In this document: positions 38,728-52,246 of the stretch, one piece after another
Numbering within the stretch: position 1 is the first letter of the stretch
Layout: each line of letters opens with the position of its first letter
NCBI GenBank assembly: GCA_026005035.1
Contig: BPKH01000007.1
Coordinates: 124,001-188,000, forward strand
Length of the DNA: 64,000 nt
Source: Porticoccaceae bacterium
GTDB taxonomy: Bacteria; Pseudomonadota; Gammaproteobacteria; Pseudomonadales; Porticoccaceae
Reading direction: 5' to 3'
Notes under the pieces: model-generated
The model's database searches: none
The model's input: the letters and a program-made list of their open reading frames with translations, nothing else
What the model was told of the DNA's origin: nothing
Program-made: the position numbers and the translations under genes

Positions 38728-39567
38728 GTGGGCGACTTGCGAGTGCTCTGGTTGGGCTTCGGCGATCTGGCCGGGCGGGCGGCGGCAGAGCTGCTGATCG
38801 CCGGGGCGGCGGTGACGGGGGTACGCCGCTCGGGAGGCGAGGTGCCCGCCGGCGTCACCCTGCGCCGGGGCGATGGCCGCGATCCGAGACTGCTGGACGA
38901 ACTGGTCGCCGGTGCCGATCTGGTGGTGGCCAGCTACACGCCCGACGGCGGCGACTACCGGTCGGGCTACCTGGCGCCGGCGGAGGCCCTGGCCGCGGCC
39001 CTGGAGCGTGCGCCACCCCGCAGCCGCACCGTGCTGTGGGTGTCGAGCACCCGGGTGTGGGGAGCGGGCGACGGCAATTGGGTGGACGAAGAGACCCCAC
39101 CGCGGCCGGCGGACGACGCCGCGACCCTCCTGCTGGCGGCGGAGGCGCGGATCCGCCGGGCGCCGGCGAGGGTGGCGGTGGTGCGGCCGGCGGGGGTGTA
39201 CGGGCCGGGCCGCGGGCGCCTCCTCGCCCGGGTGGCGGCGGGGCGCTTCACGCCGGCCGAGCCGCTCGTCTGGAGCAATCGGATCCACGCCGCAGATCTG
39301 GCGCGGCTGCTCGTCTTCCTCGCCGCGCGCTGCGCCCGCGGCGAGCCGATCGCGCCCCTGTGGCTCGCCTGCGACGGGCGGCCCGCGCCCATCCAGGAGG
39401 TAGAGCGCTGGCTCGCGGCACGCCTCGGGGTGCCCTATCGGCCGGCGGCCGGGGCGCCGGGGCCGGTCTTGGGCCGTCGCTGCCGCTCGCTCTACTTGGC
39501 GGAGGCGCGCTTCGCCCTACGCTATCCCGACTATCGGGCGGGCTACGCCGAACTCACAGCACCATGA
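38728..39567 (+). CDS. NAD-dependent epimerase/dehydratase family protein, YeeZ-like
   Basis: A 279-residue extended-SDR-like protein beginning with a dinucleotide loop [17 protein letters not shown], then [18 protein letters not shown] (SDR serine region) and [14 protein letters not shown]. The usual YxxxK active-site pair is not obvious, as in E. coli YeeZ. The function is unknown. It lies on the opposite strand to its neighbours, and its last 14 bases overlap the end of ridA. Confidence 0.78.
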   Translation: MGDLRVLWLGFGDLAGRAAAELLIAGAAVTGVRRSGGEVPAGVTLRRGDGRDPRLLDELVAGADLVVASYTPDGGDYRSGYLAPAEALAAALERAPPRSRTVLWVSSTRVWGAGDGNWVDEETPPRPADDAATLLLAAEARIRRAPARVAVVRPAGVYGPGRGRLLARVAAGRFTPAEPLVWSNRIHAADLARLLVFLAARCARGEPIAPLWLACDGRPAPIQEVERWLAARLGVPYRPAAGAPGPVLGRRCRSLYLAEARFALRYPDYRAGYAELTAP

Positions 39568-39937
39568 CGCCGTCGATTTCGACGAGGGCACCCCGCGGCA
39601 GCCGCCGCACCTCCACCACCGCACGGGCCGGAAAGGGCGGGGCCAAAGATTCCGCCAGCAGGCGGTTGAGCGCCTCGAACTGGTCGAGGTCGGTCAGGTA
39701 GACGGTGAGTTTCACCAGGTCGCGCAGGCTGCCTCCCGCCGCCTCGCAGACCGCCGCCAGGTTGGCGAGCACGCGCCGCGCCTGGGCCTCGAAGCCCCCT
39801 TCCACCAGTTCGCCGGTGGCGGGGTCGAGCCCGATCTGTCCCGACAGGTAGACCACGTCGCCGGCCTTCACCGCCTGGGAATAGGTGCCGATGGCGGCTG
39901 GCGCGGCGGTGGTGTGAATGATCGCCTTGTTGACCAT
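39554..39937 (-). CDS. ridA: Reactive intermediate/imine deaminase RidA
   Basis: A 127-residue YjgF/YER057c/UK114 protein. [23 protein letters not shown] and [11 protein letters not shown] are family signatures; R105 in FPARAVVEV is the catalytic arginine. It hydrolyses 2-aminoacrylate and related imines formed by PLP enzymes. It follows spoT by 10 bp, as in many gammaproteobacteria. Confidence 0.95.
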   Translation of the reverse strand: MVNKAIIHTTAAPAAIGTYSQAVKAGDVVYLSGQIGLDPATGELVEGGFEAQARRVLANLAAVCEAAGGSLRDLVKLTVYLTDLDQFEALNRLLAESLAPPFPARAVVEVRRLPRGALVEIDGVMVL

Positions 39938-39947
39938 CTTCAGCTCC

Positions 39948-42084
39948 TCAGCGGGCCGCGGGGCGCGATAGATTTTTCACCCGCGCCACCCGCTGCACCG
40001 ATTTGAGGGTGCGGATGCGGCGCATGATGTGCGCCAGGTGGACGCGGTTTTTCACCTGGATGTTGAGGGTGACCACATTGGTGTGGGCGTCCCGTTCCGC
40101 TACCCCGATCTGGTTGATGGCGGCCTGTTCGTCGGAGACCCGCGCGGCCAGCGCGGCGATGATGCCCCGCTCGGCCGCCACTTCCACCCGGATCTCGCAG
40201 GTGAATTCTCCCGACACCTCCGGCGCCCAGCGCAAGGGGATGCATTTCTCGGGCTTGTCGCGGATCTCGTCGAGGTTTTTGCACGCCTCGTGGTGGACCA
40301 CCAGTCCCCGCCCGGGGGTCAGGTGCCCCATGATCGGATCGCCGGGGATGGGGTGGCAACAGCGGGCGTAGTTGATCACCAGCCCCTCGGCGGCGTCGAT
40401 CAGGATGGGCAGCTGGGCGTTCCCCTCCCGCGGGGCCGCGCGCTTTTTCTCCGGCACCAGGAGATTCGCCACCGCGTAGGCCATGCGGTTGCCGAGCCCG
40501 ATCTGCTGCAGCACCGCCTCGAAGTTGGGCGCGCCCGTCTCCTTCAAGAGCTTTTTGATCTGCGACTTGCGGATCTGCCGGTAGCTGGAGCCGAAACTCT
40601 GCAGGGCGCGGTCCAACAGCCGCTTGCCGAGCTCCACCGACTCGCCGTGCTGCTGGTGCTTGAGGAAGTGGCGGATGGCGCTGCGCGCCTTGGCGGTGAC
40701 CACGAAATTGAGCCAGGCCGGGTTGGGTTGGGCGGTACGGGTGGTGATGATCTGCACTCGGTCGCCACTCTGCAGGGGCTGCGAGAGCGACGCCAACTGG
40801 CCGTTGATCTGACAGGCCACGCAGCGGTTGCCCACCTCGGTGTGGATGGCGTAGGCGAAGTCCACCGGGGTGGCGCCCACCGGCAATTCGATGATCTTCC
40901 CCTTGGGGGTGAAGACGTAGACCTCGTCGGGAAAGAGATCCGCCTTGACGTGCTCGATGAACTCCAGGGAATTGCCCGCCTGCTGTTGTAGGTCGAGGAG
41001 ACTGCGCACCCAGCGGGTGGCCCGGGCGTGGTTGTCGCCATTGCCCCCCGACTTGTAGAGCCAGTGGGCGGCGATGCCGAAGTTGGCCATGGCGTCCATC
41101 TCGCGGGTGCGGATCTGCACCTCGATGGGCAGGCCGTGGCTGCCCACCAGCACCGTGTGCAGGGATTGGTAGCCGTTGGCCTTGGGGATGGCGATGTAGT
41201 CCTTGAACTCGCCCGGCACCGGCTTGAACAGGTTGTGCACCACCCCGAGCGCCCGGTAGCACTCGTCGACGCTCTCCACCACGATGCGAAAGGCGTAGAC
41301 GTCCATGATCTCTTTGAACGACTTCTTCTTGTTCTTCATCTTCTGGTAGATGCTCCACAGGTGCTTTTCCCGGCCGATCACCGCGGCCGAGATTCCCTCG
41401 CGGAACAGGCGGTTTTCGATCAATGTGCGGATTTCGTCCACCACCTCGCGGCGGTTGCCCCGCACCTTGCGAATGGCCTCGCGCAGGCGCCGGTAGCGCA
41501 GCGGGTAGAGGGCGGCAAAGCCCAGAGTCCTCGAACTCCACCCGCATGTCGTTGAGCCCCAGGCGCTGCGCCAGCGGCGCGTAGATCTCCAGCGTTTCGC
41601 GGGCGATGCGGCGGCGCTTCTCCGGCGCGAGGACGCCCAGGGTGCGCATGTTGTGGAGCCGGTCGGCGAGCTTGACGAGGACGATGCGGATGTCCCGGGC
41701 CATGGCCAGGGTCATCTTTTGAAAGCTCTCCGCCTGCCGCTCTTCCCGGGTGGCGAACTCGATCTCGGACAGCTTGGTCAGCGCGTCCACCATGTCCGCC
41801 ACCGCCTTGCCGAAACGCCAGGTGAGCTGCGCCTTAGTGGCGCCGGTGTCCTCGATGACGTCGTGGAGCAGGGCCGCCATCAGGGTCTCGTGGTCCATGC
41901 GCATGTCGGCCAGGATATGGGCGACCGCCACGGGGTGGACGATGTAGGGTTCGCCGCTCTGTCGTTCCTGGCCCTCGTGGGCGCGGCGGGCGAATTCGTA
42001 GGCGCGGAGGACCTTGCGGACCTGGGCGGGCTCGAGATAGGAGGAGAGCTTGTGCTTGAGGTTCTCGACGGCGGGCGGGAGCAA
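39948..42084 (-). CDS. spoT: Bifunctional (p)ppGpp synthetase/hydrolase SpoT, frameshifted
   Basis: About 711 residues once one extra base near 41526 is removed, restoring [17 protein letters not shown]. Order: HD hydrolase ([16 protein letters not shown]), RelA/SpoT synthetase ([25 protein letters not shown]), TGS ([16 protein letters not shown]), helical region and ACT. It makes and degrades ppGpp. The motif normally RxKD in bifunctional enzymes reads EFKD here. The TTG start has GGAGG five bases upstream and follows rpoZ by 20 bp. A frameshift in so central a gene suggests sequence error. Confidence 0.9.
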
Positions 42085-42104
42085 GTTCTCCTCCGAGGCT
42101 GGGG

Positions 42105-42407
42105 TCAGAACTCCTCGTCGGCCGGAGGCGGCACCGTCTCTCCGCTCGCCGCCCGCTCCACCGCCTGGGCGAGGAGGGCGAGATCGAACTCCTCTTCCGG
42201 CTCGTCCCGCTCGTCGAGGATGCTGCGGTCGATGAGTCCCTCTTCGATTTCCCGCAGCGCCACCACGGTGGGTTTGTCGTTTTCCCAGGGCACGAGCGGC
42301 TCCTTGAGGCCGCGGGCCAGTTGGCGGGCTCGCTTGGCGGCGATCATCACCAACTCGAAGCGGTTTTCCACATGTTCGAGACAATCTTCAACCGTGATCC
42401 GTGCCAT
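42105..42407 (-). CDS. rpoZ: RNA polymerase omega subunit
   Basis: A 100-residue omega subunit: [30 protein letters not shown] is the conserved N-terminus, followed by an acidic C-terminal tail. It helps fold beta-prime and forms part of a ppGpp site. rpoZ-spoT is a standard gammaproteobacterial pair. A minus-strand TAAAAT (42480 down to 42475) is a plausible -10. Confidence 0.96.
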   Translation of the reverse strand: MARITVEDCLEHVENRFELVMIAAKRARQLARGLKEPLVPWENDKPTVVALREIEEGLIDRSILDERDEPEEEFDLALLAQAVERAASGETVPPPADEEF

Positions 42408-42538
42408 GGTTTCTCACCGAGTAGCGGTCCTGTGGAGCCGAACGGCCGTTTCCTCCGGGGGAGGAACGGGGAATTTTAGCGCACAAGGGAGCGCCTGTCA
42501 GATCCTCCGTCGGGGCCATGCCTCGGGGTTGGGCGGTC

Positions 42539-45617
<3,079 letters not shown>

Positions 45618-45721
45618 GAGCACAGGACAAAGGGCGCAAGCCGTGCCAGTCTAGTGGAAGCGCGGTTGACGGCGATTGCGAATTTGGAGTCAAATGAGCG
45701 ACACCAAAATGGGGGGTGGTC

Positions 45722-46450
45722 ATGGAACTGAGGGGCGAACAGCGCGTTCCGGCGAGCCGCGACAGAGTCTGGGAGGCACTCAACGACCCCCAGGTGTTGC
45801 AGAGCAGCATCCCGGGCTGTCAGAGCCTCAGTCGGGAATCGCCCGAGCGTTTCAGCGCCCTGGTGGAGGTCAAGGTGGGGCCGATCGCCGCCCGCTTCCG
45901 CGGCGTGGTGACTCTCGCCGACCTGGACCCGCCCAACGCCTACACCCTGATCCTCGAGGGCAACGGCGGCATCACCGGCACCGTGCGGGGCAAGGCACGG
46001 GTCCAGCTGCGCGAGGAGGGAGGCGAGACGGTGGTCGCCTACACCGTGGAGGCCGAGGTGGGGGGGCGGCTCGCCCAGCTGGGCGGCGCGGTCATCGAGG
46101 CCACCGCCCGCCAGTTGGCCGATGCCTTTTTCCGCCGCTTCGCCGAGGTGGTGGCGGGCGAGCGGCCGGTGGCGGCCCCCGCCGCCGCTCCCGCCGCCCG
46201 GGCGCCGGCTGTGCCGGCCGCCGCGCCGCGGCGCTGGGCGGCCGCGGCCGCCCTCCTCCTCGCGGCGGTGGCCGGCTTCGCCCTCGGGCGGGCGAGTGGG
46301 GCGGGCGACGACTGGGCGGGCGTGGCCTTCGCGCTGCTGGTCCTGCTGGTGGCCGCCGTGGCCTACGACTGGGGACGGCGCAGCGCCGAGCCGCGCCTCG
46401 TGCTGGACGCGGAGGCGCTGCGGCGCCTGCTGGAGCGCAGCTCGCCATGA
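45722..46450 (+). CDS. CoxG-like SRPBCC protein with C-terminal membrane segment
   Basis: A 242-residue protein. Residues ~1-145 are a SRPBCC/CoxG domain (PASRDRVWEALNDPQVL, SIPGCQSL, GKARVQL). An Ala/Pro-rich linker follows, then two hydrophobic stretches (WAAAAALLLAAVAGFALG and AFALLVLLVAAVAY). CoxG anchors the aerobic CO dehydrogenase to the inner membrane in Oligotropha, so this may tether the hydroxylase encoded next. It overlaps the next gene by ATGA; first of four coupled genes. Confidence 0.85.
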   Translation: MELRGEQRVPASRDRVWEALNDPQVLQSSIPGCQSLSRESPERFSALVEVKVGPIAARFRGVVTLADLDPPNAYTLILEGNGGITGTVRGKARVQLREEGGETVVAYTVEAEVGGRLAQLGGAVIEATARQLADAFFRRFAEVVAGERPVAAPAAAPAARAPAVPAAAPRRWAAAAALLLAAVAGFALGRASGAGDDWAGVAFALLVLLVAAVAYDWGRRSAEPRLVLDAEALRRLLERSSP

Positions 46451-47316
46451 AGCCGGTGCCCTTCGACTACTACGCGCCGCGCACCGTCGAAGAGGCCGCG
46501 CGGCTGTTGGCCGAGGCGGCGGGGGGTGCGGCGGTGCTCGCCGGCGGTCAGACTCTCCTGCCCCTCCTCAACCTGCGCATGAGTCAACCCTTGGTGCTGG
46601 TGGACATCACCCGCATTCCGGAACTGAAGGGAATCCGGGAGGCGGAGGGCGGCCTTTGGGTGGGGGCCGCCACCACCCAGAACGAACTCCTCGAAAGCCC
46701 CTTGACGGCGAGGCTGCTGCCCGCCCTGGCGAGAGCCGTGCGCCACGTGGGCCACCACGCCACCCGCAACCGGGGCACCGTGGGCGGCTCCATCGCCCTG
46801 GGTGAGCCGGCCGCCGAGTTGCCCGCCACCGCGGTGGCGCTCGGCGCCGAGGTGGAAACCTACTCGCCCCGCGGCCGCCGGCGCATTCCCGCCCGGGAGT
46901 TCTACCTCGCCCCCTACGCCACCGTCCTCGAGGGGGACGAGCTGGTGACCGGCATCCGCTTTCCCCCTTGGCCGGCGGAGCATCGGCCACTGTTCGCCGA
47001 GCTCGCCCGCCGCCCGGGGGACTTCGCCCTGGTGGGCGTGGTGGGAGCCTTGGCGGTGGCCGAGGGTCGGGTGGAGCGGGCCGGGCTCGCCTGGTTCGCC
47101 ATGGGCCCGACCCCCGTGGTGGCGCGCCGCGCCGAGACCCTGCTCCAGGGGGCGGCCCTCGCCGATTGGGACCCGGCCGCGGTGGTGGAGGCGGCCCTCG
47201 CCGACACCGCGCCCTTCGACGATCACCACGCCAGTGGCGAATACCGCCGCGCGGTGGGCGGGCGGCTGCTGGCGCGCGCCCTGGAGGAGGCCCTGGGACG
47301 GCGGGAGGCGGCATGA
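46447..47316 (+). CDS. Molybdenum hydroxylase FAD-binding subunit (CoxM/XdhB-like)
   Basis: A 289-residue medium subunit: FDYYAPRTVEEAARLL, the FAD loop AVLAGGQTLLPLLNLR, and the second FAD motif ATRNRGTVGGSIAL. It passes electrons from the iron-sulfur subunit to an acceptor. Start and stop both overlap neighbours (ATGA), so the stoichiometric subunits are translated in step. Confidence 0.92.
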   Translation: MKPVPFDYYAPRTVEEAARLLAEAAGGAAVLAGGQTLLPLLNLRMSQPLVLVDITRIPELKGIREAEGGLWVGAATTQNELLESPLTARLLPALARAVRHVGHHATRNRGTVGGSIALGEPAAELPATAVALGAEVETYSPRGRRRIPAREFYLAPYATVLEGDELVTGIRFPPWPAEHRPLFAELARRPGDFALVGVVGALAVAEGRVERAGLAWFAMGPTPVVARRAETLLQGAALADWDPAAVVEAALADTAPFDDHHASGEYRRAVGGRLLARALEEALGRREAA

Positions 47317-47798
47317 GCGAACACCAGATTCACCTCAGGATCAACGGGCTGTCGTGGAGCGGCGCGGTGGAAGCGCGCCAGAGCCTTGCCGACTTTCTGC
47401 GTGAGCGGGCGGGCTGCACGGGGGTCCACCTCGGCTGCGAGCACGGCGTCTGCGGCGCCTGCACGGTGGTGGTGGACGGCCGCGCGGTGCGCAGCTGTCT
47501 GATGCTCGCCGTGCAGGCGGGCGGCAGCGAAGTGGTGACCGCCGAGGGGCTCGCCGCCCCCGACGGCACCCTGCATCCTGTCCAGCAGGCGCTCCTCGAG
47601 GAGCACGGGCTGCAGTGCGGCTTCTGCACCCCCGGCATCGTCACCACCCTGGCCGCCCTCACGGCCCCGGGGCGCACCCCCAGCGAAGAGGAACTGCTGG
47701 CGGCCCTTTCCGGAAATCTGTGCCGTTGCACCGGTTACCAGGGCATCCGCCGCGCGGTGCGGCGGCTCGCCCGGGCGGTGCGGGAGGTGGCATCGTGA
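47313..47798 (+). CDS. Molybdenum hydroxylase [2Fe-2S] subunit (CoxS/XdhC-like)
   Basis: A 161-residue subunit with two cluster motifs: the plant-ferredoxin type GCEHGVCGACTVVVDG...SC and the helical type CGFCTPGIV...CRCTGY. It carries electrons from the molybdenum cofactor to FAD. Its stop overlaps the GTG of the large subunit (GTGA). Confidence 0.94.
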   Translation: MSEHQIHLRINGLSWSGAVEARQSLADFLRERAGCTGVHLGCEHGVCGACTVVVDGRAVRSCLMLAVQAGGSEVVTAEGLAAPDGTLHPVQQALLEEHGLQCGFCTPGIVTTLAALTAPGRTPSEEELLAALSGNLCRCTGYQGIRRAVRRLARAVREVAS

Positions 47799-50558
47799 AG
47801 CGCGAGCCGCTCCAGGCCGCGGCGGTGGTGGCGGAGCGGCCGCAGGCCCCCGTCGCGCCCGCCCGCACCGCCCGCTACGTGGGCAGGCGGGTGCCCCGCA
47901 AAGAAGATCCGCGGTTGCTCACCGGCCACGGCCGCTACGTGGACGACGTGGTGGTGCCCGGGATGTTCCACGTCGCCTTCGCCCGCAGCCCTGTCGCCCG
48001 GGGCCGGATCCGCCGCCTGGAGACCCGCCCGGCTCGCGAGGTGGAGGGCGTCCAGGCGGTCTTCACCCAGGCGGACCTGGACCGCTTCCCCACCACCCTG
48101 GTGAGCTTCTTCTTTCAGCCGCCCGACGTGCCCATCACCCCCCTCGCCCGGGACCGGGTGGTCTACGCCGGCGAGCCGGTGGCCCTGGTGGTGGCGACCA
48201 GCCGCGCGGTGGCCGAGGACGCCGCCTCCCTGGTGGAGATCGAGATCGACGAGGAGCCGCCGGTGGTCACCCTGGAGGACGCCCGCCACGGACCGCCTGT
48301 GCATCCCGAAAAGCCCGACAACATCAACGCCGAACTGGGGGACGAGGAACCGGATCCGGAGCTGGCGGCGATCCTCGACAGCGCCCCTTTGCGGCTGCGC
48401 CACCGGGTGGTCCACCAGCGGATCTGCCAGTCGCCCATGGAGACCCGCGGCATCGTCGCCTGTCCCGAGGGGCGCGACGAGCTCACCCTGTACGTCACCT
48501 GCCAGAGCCCCCACCTGGTGGCGCGCTGGGTGGCCACCGCCCTCCACCTGCCGGAGACCGCGGTGCGGGTGATCGCCAAGGACGTGGGCGGCGGCTTCGG
48601 TCTCAAAAACCACCCCTGGAAAGAGGAGGTGGCGGTGATCCTCGCCGCCCGCCTCCTGGGCCGGCCCCTCAAGTGGATCGAGGACCGCTACGAGAACCTC
48701 ACCACCGCCAATCAGGCCCGCGAGCAGGAGATGACCCTCGACCTGGCCTTCGACGCCGAGGGGCGCCTGCTCGGGGCCTTCGGCGACTACCACCTCAACG
48801 TGGGCGCCCACCCCCAGCTGTCGGAGTGCAATGTGGCGGTGCACATGTTCCTCTGGCCCGCCTACCATCTGCCCCGCTACGGCTTCATCAGCCGCGGCTG
48901 GTACACCAACACCGTGGGCTACGCCGCCTACCGCGGACCCTGGGCCATGGAGTCGCTCATCCGCGAGACCGCCCTCGACCGCGCGGCCCGGCGCCTCGGC
49001 CTCGATCCGGTGGAGATCCGGCGGCGCAACCTGGTGCGCCGCAGCGAGTTGCCGGTCACCACCTGCCTCGGCATGCCGGTGGACGACATCTCCCCCGCCG
49101 AGTGCCTGGAGCGGCTCTTGGAGTACCTGGACGTGGCCGCCTTCCGCCGGGAGCAGGAGGAGGCGCGCCGCGCCGGCCGCTACCTGGGGCTCGGCATCGC
49201 CACCTACGTGGAGCCCACCGGCGCCGCCGGGGAAATGCCGGTGATGACCGGCGAGCTGGCCCAGCTGCGCGTCGATCCCACCGGCCAGGTGGTGGCCACC
49301 CTGAGCACGCACTCCCAGGGGCACGGCACGGCCACCACCATGGCCCAGCTCATCGCCGAACACCTGGGCGCTCGCTACGAAGAGGTGGTGGTGTTCGAGG
49401 GGGACAGCTCCCGGGGCGGCTTCTCCCCGGGGGCGGCGGGCAGCCGCCAGGCGGTGGTGGCGGGAGGCGCGGTGATCCTCGCCGCCGAGAGGCTCGCCGA
49501 CCGGATCCGGCGGATCGCCGCCCACCTGCTCGGGGGGGAGCCCAACCAGGTGGTCCTCGAGGAGGGCCGCGCCCGACTGGGAGAGCGGAGCCTGAGCTTC
49601 GCCGAGATCGCCCAGGTGGCCTACGGCGAGCCCAAACGCCTGCCGCCGGGCATGGAGCCGGGGCTCGAGGTCCAGCACCGCTACCAGCCCCCCCCGGTCA
49701 CCTTCTCCAGCGCCGCCAACGCCTGCGTGGTGGAAGTGGATACCGCCACCGGGTTCGTGCGCATCCTGCGCTGGATCGTGGCCGAGGACTGCGGCGTGGA
49801 GATCAACCCCGCCGTGGTGGAGGGCCAGGTGGCGGGCGGGCTCGCCCAGTCCATCGGCATGGCGCTCCTGGAAGAGGTGGTGTTCGACGAGCGCGGCAAC
49901 GTCACCACCCCCACCTACAAGGACTACCTCTTGCCCACCATCTTCGACGTGCCGGAGATCGAATTCCTCCACGTGGGCATCCCCTCGAAGGCGGTGGGGG
50001 GCATGCGTGGGGTCGGCGAGGGCGGCGCCATCATCGGCACGCCCACCCTGGTCAACGCCATCGCCGACGCCCTCGCCCCCTTCGGCGAGCTGCCGGTGGA
50101 GTTGCCCCTCACCCCGCCCAAGCTCCTCGCCTTCATCGAGGGCCGCTCCTATGCGCCGCGCCGGCGGGTGGCGGGGGACGCGGCCTCTCCCGGCGCGGCG
50201 GGCGAGCCGGCCCCCGTCCCCGCCCGAGCCGAAGGCGGGAGGCGACCCGGCGGCGGCGCCGCGCGCCGCGGTGGACGGCGACTGGGCCATGGTGATCGCC
50301 ACCCCCATGGGGGCCCAGCAGATGACCGGCCACTTCGAGACGGCCGGGGAACGGCTTTCGGGCTGGCTCGAAAGTCCCGAGGGGCGGGCCGAGTTCGAAG
50401 GCGTCGTCGAGGGAAACCGGTTGCGCTTCGACCTGGCCGTGGAAAAGCCCGCCAAGATGACCCTGAAGTACGACCTCCAGGTGGAGGGAGACGAGATCTC
50501 GGGCAAGGTCAAACTGGGCCTGCTCGGCCGGGTGCGGGTGACCGGGCGGCGCCTGTGA
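47795..50558 (+). CDS. Molybdenum hydroxylase large subunit fused to a C-terminal beta domain, frameshifted
   Basis: About 920 residues after correction. Residues ~1-780 are a xanthine-dehydrogenase-family molybdopterin subunit: GGGFGLKNH, the active-site loop AYRGPW (378-383), and catalytic E742 in GVGEGGAI. Form I CO dehydrogenases have AYxCSFR here, so this is not a CO dehydrogenase of that type; an aldehyde, purine or N-heterocycle is more likely. A C-rich linker holds the frameshift (C run near 50211), after which a ~90-residue domain follows (GDWAMVIATPMG...KLGLLGRVRVTG). No cofactor-maturation gene is nearby. Confidence 0.87.
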
Positions 50559-50561
50559 GGG

Positions 50562-51425
50562 CTACTCCAGATTCTGCACCTGCTCGCGCATCTGCTCGAT
50601 CAGCACCTTGAGCTCCACCGCCGCCTGGGCGGAGGCGGCCTCCGAGGACTTGGCGGCCAGGGTGTTGGCCTCCCGGTTCAACTCTTGCATCAGGAAATCC
50701 AGGCGGCGACCCGTCGGCTCCGGCCGGTCGAGCGCCGCTTCCACCTCGGCCAGGTGGGCCTCCAGGCGGTCCAGTTCCTCGGCCACGTCCGACTTCTGGG
50801 CGAGCAGCGCGACCTCCTGGGCGAGGCGCTCGGGGGGCAGCTCGGCGCCCAGTTCGGCCACCCGGGCGGCGAGTTTGTCGCGCAGGCGGGAAAGTGTATC
50901 CGGCAGGGAGCGGCGCAGGCTGGCCACCAGGGCGCGGGCGGCGGCCGCGCGCTCCCGCACCAGCGCCGCGAGCCGCGCACCCTCCGCGGCGCGGCTCGCC
51001 AGTAGGGCGTCCACGGAGGCCTCGAACAGGGAGCAGACCTCCGCGGCCAGCGCCTCGGCGTCCAATTCCCGCTCCACGAGCACGCCGGGCAACCGGAGGA
51101 TCTCCAGGGGGGAGAGGGGCGCGGGGTCGGCCATCTCGGCGGCGATCCGCTCGGCGGCCGCCAGCCAGCCCCGGGCGCGGGCCAGGTCCACCTGGGGGGC
51201 GGCCGCCTCGGCGGCGGGGGCGAAGGTCAGGGTGGCCTCCAGTTTGCCCCGGTGAATCCTGCCCGCGAGCCGCTCCCGCAGGCGCGGCTCCAAGGAGCGC
51301 AGACCCTCGGGCAGGCGCCAGGAGATCTCCAGGAAGCGGTGGTTGAGGGAGCGCAGCTCCCAGGTGAGCTCCCCCACCTCGGCGGTGCGGCTCACCCGGG
51401 CGAAACCGGTCATGCTGTGGGCCAT
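50562..51425 (-). CDS. yicC: YicC family endoribonuclease
   Basis: A 287-residue YicC protein: MTGFARVSR...WELRSLNHRFLEISWRLPEGLR at the N-terminus and RRLDFLMQELNREANTLAAKS near the C-terminus. YicC is a ring-shaped endoribonuclease in E. coli. It diverges from rph, its usual partner, and converges with the molybdenum hydroxylase large subunit with only three bases between stops. Confidence 0.94.
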   Translation of the reverse strand: MAHSMTGFARVSRTAEVGELTWELRSLNHRFLEISWRLPEGLRSLEPRLRERLAGRIHRGKLEATLTFAPAAEAAAPQVDLARARGWLAAAERIAAEMADPAPLSPLEILRLPGVLVERELDAEALAAEVCSLFEASVDALLASRAAEGARLAALVRERAAAARALVASLRRSLPDTLSRLRDKLAARVAELGAELPPERLAQEVALLAQKSDVAEELDRLEAHLAEVEAALDRPEPTGRRLDFLMQELNREANTLAAKSSEAASAQAAVELKVLIEQMREQVQNLE

Positions 51426-51482
51426 GGCAGAGCTCGCGCGGGAAGGCCCCTCATGGTAGCAGAGCGAAGGGCGCGCCTCGCG

Positions 51483-51491
51483 TACAATGGC
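51483..51491 (+). promoter_or_regulatory. Candidate -10 TACAATGGC for rph
   Basis: TACAAT (51483-51488) followed by GGC lies 29 bp before the rph ATG, which has a GGAGGAGAGGG ribosome site. The -35 is not clear. Confidence 0.45.
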
Positions 51492-51516
51492 CCGCCCGAG
51501 CATGGAGGAGAGGGCG

Positions 51517-52242
51517 ATGGTGCGACCCAGCGGACGCCGTCCCGAGCAACTGCGCCCGGTGCGCATCCACCGCGGCTACACCAAGCACGCCGAGGGCTCG
51601 GTGCTCATCGAGTTCGGGGACACCAAGGTCATCTGTACGGCGAGCGTGGCGGAAGGCGTGCCCCGCTTCCTGCGCGGCAGCGGCCGGGGCTGGCTCACCG
51701 CCGAGTACGGCATGCTGCCCAGGGCCACCCACGAGCGCACCGACCGCGAGGCCTCGCGGGGGCGCCAGGGCGGGCGGACCCTGGAGATCCAGCGCCTCAT
51801 CGGCCGCGCCCTGCGCGCCGCCCTCGATCTCGAGCGCCTGGGGGAGCTCACCATCACGGTGGACTGCGACGTCATCCAGGCCGACGGCGGCACCCGCACC
51901 GCGGCCATCACCGGCGGCTGCGTGGCGGTGGCCGACGCCGTGCGCCGCCTGCTGGAGCGCCGGCGGATCGCCGCCGACCCCCTGCGCCATCTGGTGGCCT
52001 CGGTCTCCGTGGGGGTGGTGGACGGGGCGGTGGTCCTCGATCTCGACTACGCCGAGGACGCCCGCGCCGACACCGACATGAACGTGGTGATGAACGACGC
52101 GGGGGGCTTCGTCGAGGTGCAGGGAACGGCCGAGGGGGCGCCCTTCAGCGAGGCCCAGTTTCTCGAGATGTTGGCCCTTGCCAAGCGCGGCATCGCGGAC
52201 CTGATCCGCGTCCAAAAGATGGCCTTGGCGCAGCCCCGCTGA
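51517..52242 (+). CDS. rph: Ribonuclease PH
   Basis: A 241-residue phosphorolytic 3'-exonuclease: [45 protein letters not shown] and [18 protein letters not shown] are all family signatures. It trims tRNA 3' ends. The ATG at 51517 is supported by a strong ribosome site; an in-frame ATG at 51487 sits inside the -10 element and is unlikely. Converges with the Crc-like gene. Confidence 0.96.
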   Translation: MVRPSGRRPEQLRPVRIHRGYTKHAEGSVLIEFGDTKVICTASVAEGVPRFLRGSGRGWLTAEYGMLPRATHERTDREASRGRQGGRTLEIQRLIGRALRAALDLERLGELTITVDCDVIQADGGTRTAAITGGCVAVADAVRRLLERRRIAADPLRHLVASVSVGVVDGAVVLDLDYAEDARADTDMNVVMNDAGGFVEVQGTAEGAPFSEAQFLEMLALAKRGIADLIRVQKMALAQPR

Positions 52243-52246
52243 GGGC

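Noticed and set aside
45722-50558. Aerobic carbon monoxide dehydrogenase
   Set aside because: The subunit set fits the superfamily, but the active-site loop is AYRGPW, not AYxCSFR, so CO oxidation is not supported.
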